DNA of 64,000 nt from assembly GCF_019468565.1 (NCBI RefSeq), contig NZ_CP080521.1:5332001-5396000 (forward strand), read 5' to 3'. A program made the position numbers and the translations under genes. Source of the DNA: Pseudonocardia sp. DSM 110487. GTDB taxonomy: Bacteria > Actinomycetota > Actinomycetes > Mycobacteriales > Pseudonocardiaceae. Below are positions 20,212-29,202 of this stretch, piece by piece. The first letter of the stretch is position 1; every line of letters starts with the position of its first letter. The notes under the pieces are model-generated. The model ran no database searches. It was not told the DNA's origin and was given only the letters and a program-made list of their open reading frames with translations.

Positions 20212-21186
20212 TCAGGCGACGCGGTGGCCGGACGGTGGCGTGCCGGCCACGAGGTCCGGCTCGGCCGCCTGCAACCAGCGGTTCCCGCGGCGCCGCACCG
20301 TCGCGCCGCCGCCCCGCTCGACGAAGCCCGCCGCTTCGCGGACGGCCTCCGCGACGGCGTCATCCACATCGGCACCGGCGGCGAGCGCGGCGGCCACGCC
20401 GCCCGCGAAGTGGTCGCCTGCACCGCACGGGTCGCCCCCGTCCACGGCCGGTGCGAGCGTTTCGGAGCCACTCCCGTCCCGGTGACGCACCACCGCACCA
20501 CCGCTCCCGAGGGTGACCGCGACGGCGCGGGCGTCCCAGAGCTCGACCAGCCGCCCCGCGAGCTCCGGCCCCACCCGGTCGGCCGTCCCGTCCGGTCCGG
20601 CCACGGCACGCCGCGCCTCGGCCAGGTTCGGGGTGGCGAGGGTGACGCCGGGTACGGGCTCGGGGCCCCGCGGGTGCGGGTCCCAGACGACCGGCACCCC
20701 GCGGGCGACCGCTCGCGTGAGTGCCCCACGCACCTGCGGGTCGGCCGCGACGCCGCGCCCGTAGTCCGACACCAGCACCGCGCCAGCGCCGGCGAGCACG
20801 CGGCCGAGGCCGAGCCGAGCCGCGAACCGCGGTGCCGGCACGCCGCGACCGTGGTCGGTGCGCAGCAGCGTCCGGCCTCCGGTCCGCCACCGGCACTTCA
20901 CGACGGTGCCGCCCATCGCGGGGCCCGCGAGCACGTCGAGCGTCCCGTCGAGCAGGTCGAACAGGCGCCGGCCGGGCTCGTCGCGCTCCAGTGCCGTGAC
21001 CAGCCGCACCGGGGCACCCCGCCCGGCCACCAGGGCAGCGGCGAGCCCCGCCCCGCCCGGCCGGGCCGACTCGTCCCCGACGTCGAGCACCGGGGCGGGC
21101 GCGTCCGGGCACATCCGCTCGACGGTGCCCTCGACGTCCACGTCGAGCAGCGCGTCGCCGACCACCACGACGGGCCGGGCGCTCAC
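20212..21186 (-). CDS. PfkB-family sugar kinase, HldA/RfaE-I-like
   Basis: A 324-residue ribokinase-fold kinase with VVVVGDALLDVDVEG, ARPGGAGLAAAL (sugar-binding glycines), VLVSDYGRG and GGDPCGAGDHFAGGVAAAL, which holds the catalytic Asp of GAGD. It most resembles the kinase half of HldE, encoded two genes upstream, so heptose 7-phosphate is the likely substrate. This makes it a second, stand-alone heptokinase. Its GTG start overlaps the GT2 stop, and it is the last gene of the long glycan operon. Confidence 0.82.
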   Translation of the reverse strand: MSARPVVVVGDALLDVDVEGTVERMCPDAPAPVLDVGDESARPGGAGLAAALVAGRGAPVRLVTALERDEPGRRLFDLLDGTLDVLAGPAMGGTVVKCRWRTGGRTLLRTDHGRGVPAPRFAARLGLGRVLAGAGAVLVSDYGRGVAADPQVRGALTRAVARGVPVVWDPHPRGPEPVPGVTLATPNLAEARRAVAGPDGTADRVGPELAGRLVELWDARAVAVTLGSGGAVVRHRDGSGSETLAPAVDGGDPCGAGDHFAGGVAAALAAGADVDDAVAEAVREAAGFVERGGGATVRRRGNRWLQAAEPDLVAGTPPSGHRVA

Positions 21187-21998
21187 GACGCGCTCCCGAC
21201 GACGTCCATGGCCTCCACCGTGCGATCCGGCACCGTGGTCGGCGCCTCCAGGTGGCAGGCGCCGGAGGGCAGGATCCCCGCGCCTCCGGCTTCCGCGAGC
21301 ACGCGAAGCTGTGCGAGCACGTCCTCACCGCAGTGTGAGGGGGGCAGGTCGGACCAGAAGCCGAACCCGCCGCACGCCTCGAGCACGGGCCGGTCGTAGA
21401 GCACGCAGCCGCCCACCCAGGCGATCTTGTACGGCACCCACCGCTCCCCGGGGCGCAGGTGCCTGCGGGCGAGGTGCGCCGGGTTGGCGGCGTTGTGCAG
21501 GGTCCATCGGTCCCATGCCGGCGTGCCCGGCTCGACCCGCTCCGGCTCCGGCCGCCCGGTCCACCTCTCGAACGGGGCGAGCTCCTCCGGCCGCACGTCG
21601 TCGAGGTACGACAGGCCCTGCACCGCGGCCCCGACGAGCCCGCAGCCAAGTGTCGCGATCGCCTCGTGCAGGCGGCCGACGGTGCCCGGTTCGAGCCACA
21701 CGTCGTCGTCGAGGAAGAGGACGTACCGCGCGCGAGAGTGGGCCAGCAGGGCGGCGCGGTGCTCGGCCAGCCCGCGCCGGGGCAGGTGCTGACCGACGCG
21801 GACCCGGTGCCCGGCCGCTCGAAGGGCGCGCAGCATCGTCCGTGCGGCGGGGGTGTCGTAGGAGGGCCGCCCACGCGACTGGTCGCTCAGCACGACGCCG
21901 AACGGGTGGCGCTGCGCGGCCAGCCCGGCGAGCGTCGTGGCCAGCTCGACCGGCCGGTCGCAGGTGGGGACGAGGATGTCCAGCTCAGGCGCCCTCAC
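21183..21998 (-). CDS. GT2-family glycosyltransferase
   Basis: A 271-residue GT-A enzyme: LDILVPTCDRPVELATTL at the nucleotide-binding start, YVLFLDDDVWLEP with the DxD metal motif, and HCGEDVLAQLRVL with an ED base motif. No membrane spans, so it acts in the cytoplasm on an inner-leaflet or soluble acceptor. Both ends overlap neighbours (GTG 21998 with the hldE stop; its stop with the PfkB start), showing a tight operon. Sugar donor unknown. Confidence 0.87.
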   Translation of the reverse strand: MRAPELDILVPTCDRPVELATTLAGLAAQRHPFGVVLSDQSRGRPSYDTPAARTMLRALRAAGHRVRVGQHLPRRGLAEHRAALLAHSRARYVLFLDDDVWLEPGTVGRLHEAIATLGCGLVGAAVQGLSYLDDVRPEELAPFERWTGRPEPERVEPGTPAWDRWTLHNAANPAHLARRHLRPGERWVPYKIAWVGGCVLYDRPVLEACGGFGFWSDLPPSHCGEDVLAQLRVLAEAGGAGILPSGACHLEAPTTVPDRTVEAMDVVGSAS

Positions 21999-23500
21999 GA
22001 CCGGCCCGCCTTGATCCGGCCGACGATCGCGCTCGTCGAGTGGTCGGACAGGTAGTCGAGCACCCTGACCTCGCCGCCGAGCCGCTCGACGATCGGCGTC
22101 TCGGGCAGCATCTGCGGCGTGTAGTCACCGCCCTTGGTGTAGACGTCGGGGCGCACGGCCTCCAGCAGCGCGGCGGGGGTGTCGTCGGCGAACGAGGTCA
22201 CCAGGTCCACGCACTCGATCGCGCCCACGACGCCGGCGCGGTCCTCGAGGGGGTTCACCGGCCGCTCCGGGCCCTTGAGCCGCGCCACGCTGTCGTCGTC
22301 GTTGAGCGCCACGACGAGCACGTCGCCGAGCGCGCGGGCCTGCCGCAGGTAGGCGACGTGTCCGCGGTGCAACACGTCGAAACAGCCGTTCGTGAACACG
22401 ATCCGGCTACCGCGACGGCGGTGGTGGCCGACGACGGCCATGAGGTCGCGATGGGTCAGCAGGCCGCCGCGGTCGCGCTCGGCCAGCCGCGCGGTGAGGG
22501 CGCCGGTGGTGCACACCGCGGTGCCGTCCTGTTCCACCGCGACGTCGGCGGCGCACTGCGCCAGCACGAAGGCCTGCTGCGGGCAGATCCCGGCCGCGCG
22601 GGCCGCTGCCGTGGCCGCGGTGAAGGTGTCGCCCGCCCCGCACGCGCGGGACTCAGGGCCGGGGCGGGCCGCCGACCGCTGGGCAGGCGTGGCGGACTCG
22701 GCGGGCAGCCGCACGGCGCCGTCGACGTCGAGGGTCACGATGACCTCCCCGCCGCCCGCGGCGCCGATCAGCTCGGCCCGGTGGGCGAGCACCCACGCCG
22801 CGCGTCCCTTCCCTGCCGGCTCAGGGGCCCCGATCAGGGCGGACGCCTCCGCAAGGCTCGGGGTGAGCACGTCCGGACGCAAGGCACCCCACCCGTCGGG
22901 CGCGTGAGCGTCGACGACCAGCAGCGGGATCCGCTCCCGCAGCCGCGACAGCGCGGCCCGCACCCGCTCGTCGAGCGCGCCGAGCCCGTAGTCGGCGACG
23001 ACCACGGCGTCGGCGGGCTCGGCGAGCGCCGCCTCGAGGCCCTTCACCAGCGCGGCGATCGTACCGGGCCGCGGCGGGTGATCCGGTCCCGCGTCGTAGC
23101 GGGCGAGCGGCTGGCCCGCGGTCATCAGGCGGCGCTTGACCGCGGTGGCGCGCCCCGGCTCGGTGACGCAGTGCGTCGTGCCCACACCCCCGGCGTGGAG
23201 CAGTTCGCGCAGCTCGACGCCGCCCGCGTCGTCGCCGAGCACGGCCACCAGGTCGGCGCGCGCGCCCAGCGCGGCGAGGTTGGCCGCGGCGTTGCCCGCG
23301 CCGCCCGGCGCCGTGCTGGTCTCGGCCAGCTCGACCACCGGCACGGGGCCGTCGCGCCCGAGCCTGCGGGCTGGCCCGGAGAGCCAGCCGTCGAGCAGGG
23401 CGTCGCCCACGACGACGACCCGTGGCGCCCGGGTGGCGATGCGACCGGCGAGAGCCGCGGGGGCGGCCGGGTCGGTCAGGGTTTCACCGGGACCAGGCAT
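21995..23500 (-). CDS. hldE: Bifunctional heptose 7-phosphate kinase / heptose 1-phosphate adenylyltransferase
   Basis: HldE phosphorylates D-glycero-beta-D-manno-heptose 7-phosphate and later adenylylates the 1-phosphate to ADP-D,D-heptose. The 501-residue protein has the usual two halves. The kinase (about 20-330) shows VVVVGDALLDGWLSG, APGGAGNAAANLAALG and CGAGDTFTAATAAA. The nucleotidyltransferase (about 355-495) shows FTNGCFDVLHRGHVAYL (HxGH) and KGGDYTPQMLPE. ATG 23500 follows GGAGGAG, so this start is secure although it lies 25 bp inside the upstream GT9 gene. Confidence 0.95.
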   Translation of the reverse strand: MPGPGETLTDPAAPAALAGRIATRAPRVVVVGDALLDGWLSGPARRLGRDGPVPVVELAETSTAPGGAGNAAANLAALGARADLVAVLGDDAGGVELRELLHAGGVGTTHCVTEPGRATAVKRRLMTAGQPLARYDAGPDHPPRPGTIAALVKGLEAALAEPADAVVVADYGLGALDERVRAALSRLRERIPLLVVDAHAPDGWGALRPDVLTPSLAEASALIGAPEPAGKGRAAWVLAHRAELIGAAGGGEVIVTLDVDGAVRLPAESATPAQRSAARPGPESRACGAGDTFTAATAAARAAGICPQQAFVLAQCAADVAVEQDGTAVCTTGALTARLAERDRGGLLTHRDLMAVVGHHRRRGSRIVFTNGCFDVLHRGHVAYLRQARALGDVLVVALNDDDSVARLKGPERPVNPLEDRAGVVGAIECVDLVTSFADDTPAALLEAVRPDVYTKGGDYTPQMLPETPIVERLGGEVRVLDYLSDHSTSAIVGRIKAGRS

Positions 23501-24660
23501 GGGATCTCCTCCGTGAAGTCGGAGCCTCGTTCAGGGCGAGGTCCCGCGAGGGCGAGCGCGGCCGCGGCGACCTCGCCGGGCGGGACGTCGAGGCACTCGT
23601 GCTGGAACGGGCAGGTCAGCTGCCGGCACGGCGAGCACGGGACGGGGCGGCCCAGCAGCGTCGCCCGCGTGCCGCGCGGGCGCAGCTCCTCCGGCCGCTC
23701 GGTTCCTGCGTACGTGACGGCGACCGGCGTGCGGACAGCGTCGGCGAGGTGCATGCCGCCGGAGTTGTTGGTGACGGCGACCGCCGCGCGGGCGATCAGC
23801 GCGGTGAACACGGGAAGCGGTACGGGCGGTACAGGTGTGACGTCCGGCTGCCCCGCGGCGGCGGCGACCCGCGCGACGAGGGGCGTCTCCGGCTCGGACC
23901 CGGCGACGAGGACCGGCAGCCCCGCGCGGGCGATCTCCGCCGCGGCCGCGCCGAACCGCTGCGCCGGGTAGCGCCGTGCGGCGCAGGACGCACCGGGTGC
24001 GAGCACCGCGAACGGACGGCCCGGGGCGAGCGCCGCGGCGTCGCGCCGCGCGGCGGCCGGCACGGAGAGCGCTGTCTCCCTGCCCCTGTGCGGCACGCCG
24101 ACCGCGGCGAGCAGGTGCAGTGCCCTGTCCACCTGGTGCGTGGCGTCCGGCGGTGGCGTCACCCAGTGGGTGGCGACCGCGCCGCCGAACTCGCGGGAGT
24201 GCGCGACCCTCGTCCCGATCCCGGCGAGCAGCCCGAGATGCGCCACCGGCCACGGCGACTGGGAGAACGACGTGAACACGAGCAGCACGTCGTATCCGGC
24301 CACGGCGACCCGTTCCAGCAACGCGCGCTCGGCGTGCTCGTCCGCAGCGCTCGCACCCGGCAGCTGCTGCCATGACGCCGAGGTGACCAGCACGCCGTCG
24401 AGCTCGGGGATCATCGGGACGACCGCGGAGCCCGCGGGCGACGCGAGCAGGTCGATGGCCGCGTCCGGCGCGGCCGCGCGCAGCGCCCGCAGGGCCGGCG
24501 TCGTGGTGACGACGTCGCCGATGTTGTCGGCACGCACCACGAGCACGCGCCGGATGGTGCTCAGGTCGACCGGTCCGCCACGATCGGCGCCGGGGTGCTG
24601 TCCCGGGACGGCCGTCCCCGGGCCGGCGGTCACGGCCACGACGGCTCCGTGGAGGCGCAC
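23476..24660 (-). CDS. GT9 glycosyltransferase (heptosyltransferase type)
   Basis: A 394-residue GT9 protein: IRRVLVVRADNIGDVVTTTPAL, FAVLAPGASCAARRYP, AVTNNSGGMHLADAVRTPVAVTYAGTE. It carries CSPCRQLTCPFQHEC, a cysteine motif common in GT9 enzymes. The first 30 residues lie over the SDR gene and are weakly conserved in type, so translation may begin at the GTG of VDLSTIRR (24570). It overlaps hldE by 25 bp. Confidence 0.88.
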   Translation of the reverse strand: MRLHGAVVAVTAGPGTAVPGQHPGADRGGPVDLSTIRRVLVVRADNIGDVVTTTPALRALRAAAPDAAIDLLASPAGSAVVPMIPELDGVLVTSASWQQLPGASAADEHAERALLERVAVAGYDVLLVFTSFSQSPWPVAHLGLLAGIGTRVAHSREFGGAVATHWVTPPPDATHQVDRALHLLAAVGVPHRGRETALSVPAAARRDAAALAPGRPFAVLAPGASCAARRYPAQRFGAAAAEIARAGLPVLVAGSEPETPLVARVAAAAGQPDVTPVPPVPLPVFTALIARAAVAVTNNSGGMHLADAVRTPVAVTYAGTERPEELRPRGTRATLLGRPVPCSPCRQLTCPFQHECLDVPPGEVAAAALALAGPRPERGSDFTEEIPCLVPVKP

Positions 24661-25373
24661 ACGACCATCTCGCGCACCTCGGACCCGTCGGGCCGCGTGA
24701 GCGCGTAGACCACGGCGTCGGCCACCTCGGCCGGATCGTTGAGCTGCGCGTCGGGACCGGGCTGGTACTGCGCGGGGCGGCCGTCGAAGAAGGCGGTGTC
24801 CATGCCGCCGGGCACGAGGAGCGTCACCCCCACCGTGCCGGCGAGCTCAGCGGCCAGCGCGCGGGTCATGCCCACGACCCCGAACTTCGAGGCGCAGTAG
24901 GCCGACGCGTCCGGCAGCGCGCGCACGCCCAGCGTGGAGGCGACGGTGACGATGCGACCGCGGGAGGCCGTGAGCGCCGGGAGCGCGGCGCGGATCACCG
25001 CGGCGGTGCCGAGCAGGTTCACCCCGATCACCCGCTCCCACTCCGCGGCCGGGACCTCGGCCATTGGCCCGCACCGGTCGGTGCCCGCGGCGGTGACCAC
25101 GCCGTCGAGCCCACCCGCATCGGAGAGCAGACGACCGATTGCCGCCTCGCTCCCCCTGCCATCGGCCAGGTCGGTGACGACGGACGGCGCGTCCGCCAGC
25201 AGCGGGTCCGGCTCGACCGGGACCCGGTCGAGCAGCAGCGGCGTGCCCCCAGCCGCCGCGATCGACGTGGCCACCGCGCGGCCGAGGCCCGACGCGGCGC
25301 CGGTGACGAGGACGGTCCCGACCGGCCGGGGGGCGCGGGGCGTGGTGGTCGGGGCGGGGAGGGTGCGTGTCAT
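24630..25373 (-). CDS. Short-chain dehydrogenase/reductase in the heptose operon
   Basis: A 247-residue classical SDR: GTVLVTGAASGLGRAVA (cofactor), TVASTLG with the catalytic Ser, YCASK (YxxxK), and PGGMDTAFF. It is too short and of the wrong subclass to be HldD, the extended SDR that epimerises ADP-D,D-heptose. It may oxidise or reduce a sugar intermediate or be unrelated to the sugar. ATG 25373 overlaps the GT9 stop at 25370. Confidence 0.82.
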   Translation of the reverse strand: MTRTLPAPTTTPRAPRPVGTVLVTGAASGLGRAVATSIAAAGGTPLLLDRVPVEPDPLLADAPSVVTDLADGRGSEAAIGRLLSDAGGLDGVVTAAGTDRCGPMAEVPAAEWERVIGVNLLGTAAVIRAALPALTASRGRIVTVASTLGVRALPDASAYCASKFGVVGMTRALAAELAGTVGVTLLVPGGMDTAFFDGRPAQYQPGPDAQLNDPAEVADAVVYALTRPDGSEVREMVVCASTEPSWP

Positions 25374-26437
25374 GGCGTTCCTTCCTTCACCGGTCCTTCA
25401 TCCGCCGGCACCGCCCCCAGGCGGCGGACGGCGCCGAGGACCTGTTCGGGGGTGATCCGGGCGAGGCACGGGTGGCCCGGTACCGGGCAGATCCGGGCCC
25501 GGGAGTCGCGGCACGGAGCGTGCTGGTCGCCGAGCAGCACGTGGGGCACCCCGTAGGGCCGCCACCGCACGGCCGGCACCACGGGAGCGAAGAGCGAGAC
25601 GACCGGCGTTCCCACGGCGGCAGCGAGGTGCGCGGCGCCGGTGTTGCCGACGACGAGCGCTGACGCCCCGGCGAGGACGCCGGTGAGCTGGGCGAGGTCG
25701 GTGCGCCCTCCCAGGTCCAGCCCGTCGTCGCCGGCGACGGCGGCCGTGAGCTCGCGCTCCCCCGCACCGCCGGTCACGACGGCGGGAAGGCCGGCCCGCG
25801 CGAGTAACCGCACGGTGCGGCGGTGGTGCTGGGCGGGCCAGCGCCGCGCCGGAACCGCCGCTCCGGGGTGCACGACGGCGTACGGCCGCCCGGACAGCGG
25901 GCCGAGCAGCGGCCCCACCGCGGGCGGGCGGCGCACGGCGAGCCGCCCGTCGTCGCCGGGTGGCAGGTCGAACCCCGCCGCGGCGGCGATCGCGAGCGCT
26001 CGATCGGGCTCGGGAAGGTCTTCGTGGAGGTCCTCACCGGGGCGCAGCCGCACGTCGAGCAGCGAGCCGGGGTAGTCGACCGACGCCCCGGTGATGCGGG
26101 GGATGCCGGCCAGCCGCAGCAGCAGCGCCGTCGGGAGCGGCGACTGGTGGAACGAGGTGAGCACGACGGCCTCGTCGAACGTCTGCGCCGCGAGCCTCGC
26201 GACGATGTCGTCCACGTCGGCGGCCGTCACCGGGGGCGCCGGGGCGATGACCCACGGGCTCGACCACACCAGCACCCGGCGCACGCCCGGAAGCAGCCGG
26301 CCCGCGGCCGCGCCGTCCGGGCCGCAGAGCAGGGTCACCTCGGCGCCCGGCGCCGCGGCGGCCGCCCGCACGGCGGGTCCGGCGAGCACGACGTCGCCCG
26401 CGCCGTCGAGGCGGACCACCAGAACGCGGCGGGTCAC
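25370..26437 (-). CDS. GT9 glycosyltransferase (heptosyltransferase type)
   Basis: A 355-residue GT9 protein with TRRVLVVRLDGAGDVVLAGPAV, YAVVHPGAAVPARRWP, VVGNTGAAHLAAAVGTPVVSLFAP, and a CxxxxxxxC...C tail (CRDSRARICPVPGHPC). GTG 26437 overlaps the gmhB stop (GTGA), which sets the start; the longer open frame upstream lies inside gmhB. It is the second gene of the long glycan operon. Confidence 0.88.
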   Translation of the reverse strand: MTRRVLVVRLDGAGDVVLAGPAVRAAAAAPGAEVTLLCGPDGAAAGRLLPGVRRVLVWSSPWVIAPAPPVTAADVDDIVARLAAQTFDEAVVLTSFHQSPLPTALLLRLAGIPRITGASVDYPGSLLDVRLRPGEDLHEDLPEPDRALAIAAAAGFDLPPGDDGRLAVRRPPAVGPLLGPLSGRPYAVVHPGAAVPARRWPAQHHRRTVRLLARAGLPAVVTGGAGERELTAAVAGDDGLDLGGRTDLAQLTGVLAGASALVVGNTGAAHLAAAVGTPVVSLFAPVVPAVRWRPYGVPHVLLGDQHAPCRDSRARICPVPGHPCLARITPEQVLGAVRRLGAVPADEGPVKEGTP

Positions 26438-26949
26438 GGGGCCTCCAGCAGGTGGCGGACGGCGGACAGGAGGTCGGGCTGCACCGTCGGCGCGGCGGCC
26501 ACCTCCTCGGGCCGGGTCACCGGCGTGGGCACGAGCACCGCGGTGGCACCCGCAGCCGTGGCCGCCTCGACGTCGGCACCGATGTCGCCGACCACGGCCA
26601 GCCGGTCCGGCGCGACGCCGAGCCGCCGGGCGGCGGCCAGCACCATGCCCGGCCGGGGCTTGCGGCACGCGCAGCCGTCCGCCGGCCCGTGCGGGCAGAT
26701 CTCCCACACGGCGAACGGACCGAGCAGCTGCTCGACCCGCCGGTTGACCCGCTGCGCCTGCTCGGCGGTGACCAGCCCGCGGGCGATGCCGGACTGGTTG
26801 GTGACGACGCCCGCGCCGATCCGCGCCTCGCGCAGCAGGCGGAGGGCGTCACGCGCGCCGGGCATCGGGCGCACCCGTGCCGGGTCACCGTTGTAGGGCA
26901 CGTCGACGACGAGGGTGCCGTCCCGGTCGAACAGGACGGCCTCCGGCAC
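26434..26949 (-). CDS. gmhB: D-glycero-D-manno-heptose 1,7-bisphosphate 7-phosphatase
   Basis: GmhB removes the 7-phosphate between the two HldE steps. It is a HAD-IIIA phosphatase with AVLFDRDGTLVVDVPYNGDP (DxD nucleophile), VVTNQSGIARG (Thr/Ser motif), the zinc-binding loop CPHGPADGCACRKPRPGM and VGDIGADVEAA. GTG 26949 gives 171 residues, close to the family's usual 180-190. The frame is open to GTG 27027, only 7 bp from the regulatory element, which would add 26 residues unlike the family. No clear ribosome site decides between them. Confidence 0.88.
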   Translation of the reverse strand: MPEAVLFDRDGTLVVDVPYNGDPARVRPMPGARDALRLLREARIGAGVVTNQSGIARGLVTAEQAQRVNRRVEQLLGPFAVWEICPHGPADGCACRKPRPGMVLAAARRLGVAPDRLAVVGDIGADVEAATAAGATAVLVPTPVTRPEEVAAAPTVQPDLLSAVRHLLEAP

Positions 26950-27033
26950 CGTCGTGCGGCGAACGTTCGTGCGGCCAACGATCACGGAGGAGGACTGTCC
27001 GAGCTCGTGGCCGGTAAACCGCCACACCTCGTC

Positions 27034-27068
27034 CTACTACTCTCCGCGTCCACTACTACTCGCAGTAG
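27034..27068 (-). promoter_or_regulatory. Two-part GAGTAG element upstream of the gmhB operon
   Basis: Read on the minus strand, CTGCGAGTAGTAG is followed 19 bp later (start to start) by GAGTAGTAG within GACGCGGAGAGTAGTAG. The same layout occurs at 33937-33972 before the second heptose operon (CTGTGAGTAGTTG, then GACGCGAAGAGTAGCAG, 20 bp apart). It may be an alternative promoter or an activator site. The upstream half includes the palindrome CTACTACTCGCAGTAG (27053-27068, plus strand), almost the same as one before cydA. Confidence 0.55.
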
Positions 27069-27179
27069 CGGGCAAGCGGGAAATCGCTCCTGTGATCGGG
27101 CCCACCGTGCCGGTTACGGTGAGCCGCACGGGGTATCGGCGGCGCCCGGCCACGGGGCCACGAGCGGTGAGGGGGCGCG

Positions 27180-28880
27180 ATGGGGACATTCCCGTCCGAT
27201 CTGGCGATCGCGAAGGGTGCGACGTTGCAGCCGTTGGCCGACGTCGCGGCGGGGATGGGGATCGGGCCACACCTGATCACCCCGTACGGCCGGGAGGTCG
27301 CGAAGATCGAGCTGGCCGCGATCGAGGAACTGGCCGACCGGCCGCGCGCCAAGTACGTGGTGGTCTCCGCGATCACCCCGACCCCGCTCGGCGAGGGCAA
27401 GACCACCACGACGGTGGGCCTTGGCCAGGCGATGCGGCACATCGGGCGCAGCGCCACGGTGGCGATCCGGCAGCCGTCGATGGGCCCGACGTTCGGCATC
27501 AAGGGCGGAGCGGCGGGCGGCGGCTACTCGCAGGTGGTGCCGATGGAGACGCTGAACCTCCACCTCACGGGCGACTTCCACGCCGTCACCGAGGCGCACA
27601 ACATGCTGTCGGCGATCCTGGACAACCACCTGTTCCAGGGCAACGCGCTCGGCATCGACCAGCACAACATCACGTGGCGCCGGGTGCTCGACGTGAACGA
27701 CCGCGTGCTGCGCAACATCGTCGTCGGCCTCGGGTCGAAGGGCGACGGGGTGCCGCGCCAGACCGGCTTCGACATCACGGCAGCCTCCGAGGTGATGGCG
27801 ATCTTCGCCCTGGCCCGGTCGGTTCCGGAGCTGCGGGAGCGGCTCGGGCGGATCGTCGTGGCCTACACGGGCGCGGGCAAACCGGTCACGGCGGAGGACA
27901 TCGGCGGGGCCGGCGCGATGGCCGTGATCATGCGCGACGCGCTGCGGCCCAACCTGCTGCAGACGCTCGAGAACACCCCCGTGCTCGTGCACGCCGGACC
28001 GTTCGGCAACATCGCGCACGGCAACTCGTCCGTGGTCGCCGACCTGATCGGCATCCACGCGGGTGACTTCCTCGTCACGGAGGCCGGTTTCGGCGCCGAC
28101 ATGGGCGCCGAGCGGTTCTTCAACATCAAGTGCCGGGCGTCGGGGCTGCGGCCGGACGCCGCCGTCGTCGTCACCACCGTGCGCGCGCTCAAGGCGCACT
28201 CCGGGCGGCACCGCGTCGTCGCGGGCAAGCCGCTGCCGGAGGCGATGCTCGCCGAGAACCCCGACGAGGTGCACGCGGGCGGCGCGAACCTGCGCAAGCA
28301 GATCGAGAACATCCGGCTGCACGGGGTCTCCCCCGTCGTCGCGATCAACGCGTTCCCCGGCGACCACCCGAGCGAGCACGCGGCGATCGCGGAGATCGCC
28401 GCGGCGGTGGGCGCCCGATCGGCCGTCTGCACGCACTTCGCCGACGGCGGGCGCGGTGCGGTCGAGCTGGCGCAGGCGGTGGCCGAGGCCGCCGAGGAGC
28501 CGTCGCACTTCCGGTTCCTCTACCCCGACGAGGCGCCCCTGCGCGAGAAGATCGAGACCGTCGCCCGGAAGGTCTACGGCGCCGACGGCGTCGACTACGA
28601 CCTCGTCGCGGCGCGCCAGCTCGACTCCTACGAGCGCAACGGGTTCGGCAACCTGCCCGTCTGCATCGCGAAGACGCACCTGTCCATCTCATCGGACGCG
28701 TCGCTGAAGGGCGCGCCCACCGGCTGGCGGCTGCCGGTGCGGGAGGTGCGGGCGTCGGTCGGGGCCGGGTTCATCTACCCGATCTGCGGAGACATGCGGA
28801 CCATGCCCGGCCTCGGCGCCAACCCCGCGGCCCACCGCATCGACCTGGACGCGAACGGGGACATCGTGAACCTCTCGTAG
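27180..28880 (+). CDS. fhs: Formate-tetrahydrofolate ligase
   Basis: FTHFS uses ATP to make 10-formyl-tetrahydrofolate from formate in one-carbon metabolism. The 566-residue protein has the family's N-terminus (SDLAIAKGATLQPLADVA), the P-loop PTPLGEGKTTTTVGLGQAM near residue 67, QPSMGPTFGIKGGAAGGGYS, and EAGFGADMGAEKF-type sequence (EAGFGADMGAERFF). ATG 27180 has GAGGGGGCG before it. It is divergent from gmhB; the 150-bp gap holds the GAGTAG element on the gmhB side. Confidence 0.96.
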   Translation: MGTFPSDLAIAKGATLQPLADVAAGMGIGPHLITPYGREVAKIELAAIEELADRPRAKYVVVSAITPTPLGEGKTTTTVGLGQAMRHIGRSATVAIRQPSMGPTFGIKGGAAGGGYSQVVPMETLNLHLTGDFHAVTEAHNMLSAILDNHLFQGNALGIDQHNITWRRVLDVNDRVLRNIVVGLGSKGDGVPRQTGFDITAASEVMAIFALARSVPELRERLGRIVVAYTGAGKPVTAEDIGGAGAMAVIMRDALRPNLLQTLENTPVLVHAGPFGNIAHGNSSVVADLIGIHAGDFLVTEAGFGADMGAERFFNIKCRASGLRPDAAVVVTTVRALKAHSGRHRVVAGKPLPEAMLAENPDEVHAGGANLRKQIENIRLHGVSPVVAINAFPGDHPSEHAAIAEIAAAVGARSAVCTHFADGGRGAVELAQAVAEAAEEPSHFRFLYPDEAPLREKIETVARKVYGADGVDYDLVAARQLDSYERNGFGNLPVCIAKTHLSISSDASLKGAPTGWRLPVREVRASVGAGFIYPICGDMRTMPGLGANPAAHRIDLDANGDIVNLS

Positions 28881-28978
28881 GGGCCCGTGATCGCCAGAAG
28901 GCCGGGTGGGCGCCGGCTGGTGCGGCCGAGGCGATCGGCCCGCCGGTGCGCCGGCCGCAACCGGGGGTACCCGTGGCC

Positions 28979-29164
28979 ATGACCGAACACGAGCAGGACC
29001 CCACCGAGCACCAGCCCGCCGAGGCCGCGCGACCGAAGATCGGCCGCCGCGACGAGCCCGACGCGCTCAACACGGAGACCGAGGACGAGCCCCGCAGGGA
29101 ACCGCCGCCCGACGACTCCCCGGACTCCCCCCGGCCCACCGAATCCCCCGCCCCGCGGGAGTAG
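28979..29164 (+). CDS. Small acidic, disordered hypothetical protein
   Basis: A 61-residue ORF (MTEHEQDPTEHQ... to TESPAPRE) made almost only of Glu, Asp, Pro, Arg and Ser. It lies in the 322-bp space between fhs and a PfkB gene. Composition resembles small disordered actinobacterial proteins, and KIGRRDEPDALN is the only segment that looks structured. No good ribosome site is seen. I cannot assign a function; it could be a chance frame. Confidence 0.45.
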   Translation: MTEHEQDPTEHQPAEAARPKIGRRDEPDALNTETEDEPRREPPPDDSPDSPRPTESPAPRE

Positions 29165-29202
29165 CGGCGTATCGGAGCGCGCGGACGGGGTACGAACCGG
29201 AC

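Noticed and set aside
24630..25373. SDR in the heptose operon as HldD
   Set aside because: At 247 residues with YCASK and no extended-SDR C-terminal substrate domain, it belongs to the classical SDR subclass.
26950..27027. N-terminal extension of gmhB to GTG 27027
   Set aside because: The 26 extra residues do not resemble GmhB and the start would lie only 7 bp from the shared regulatory element; kept as an alternative only.
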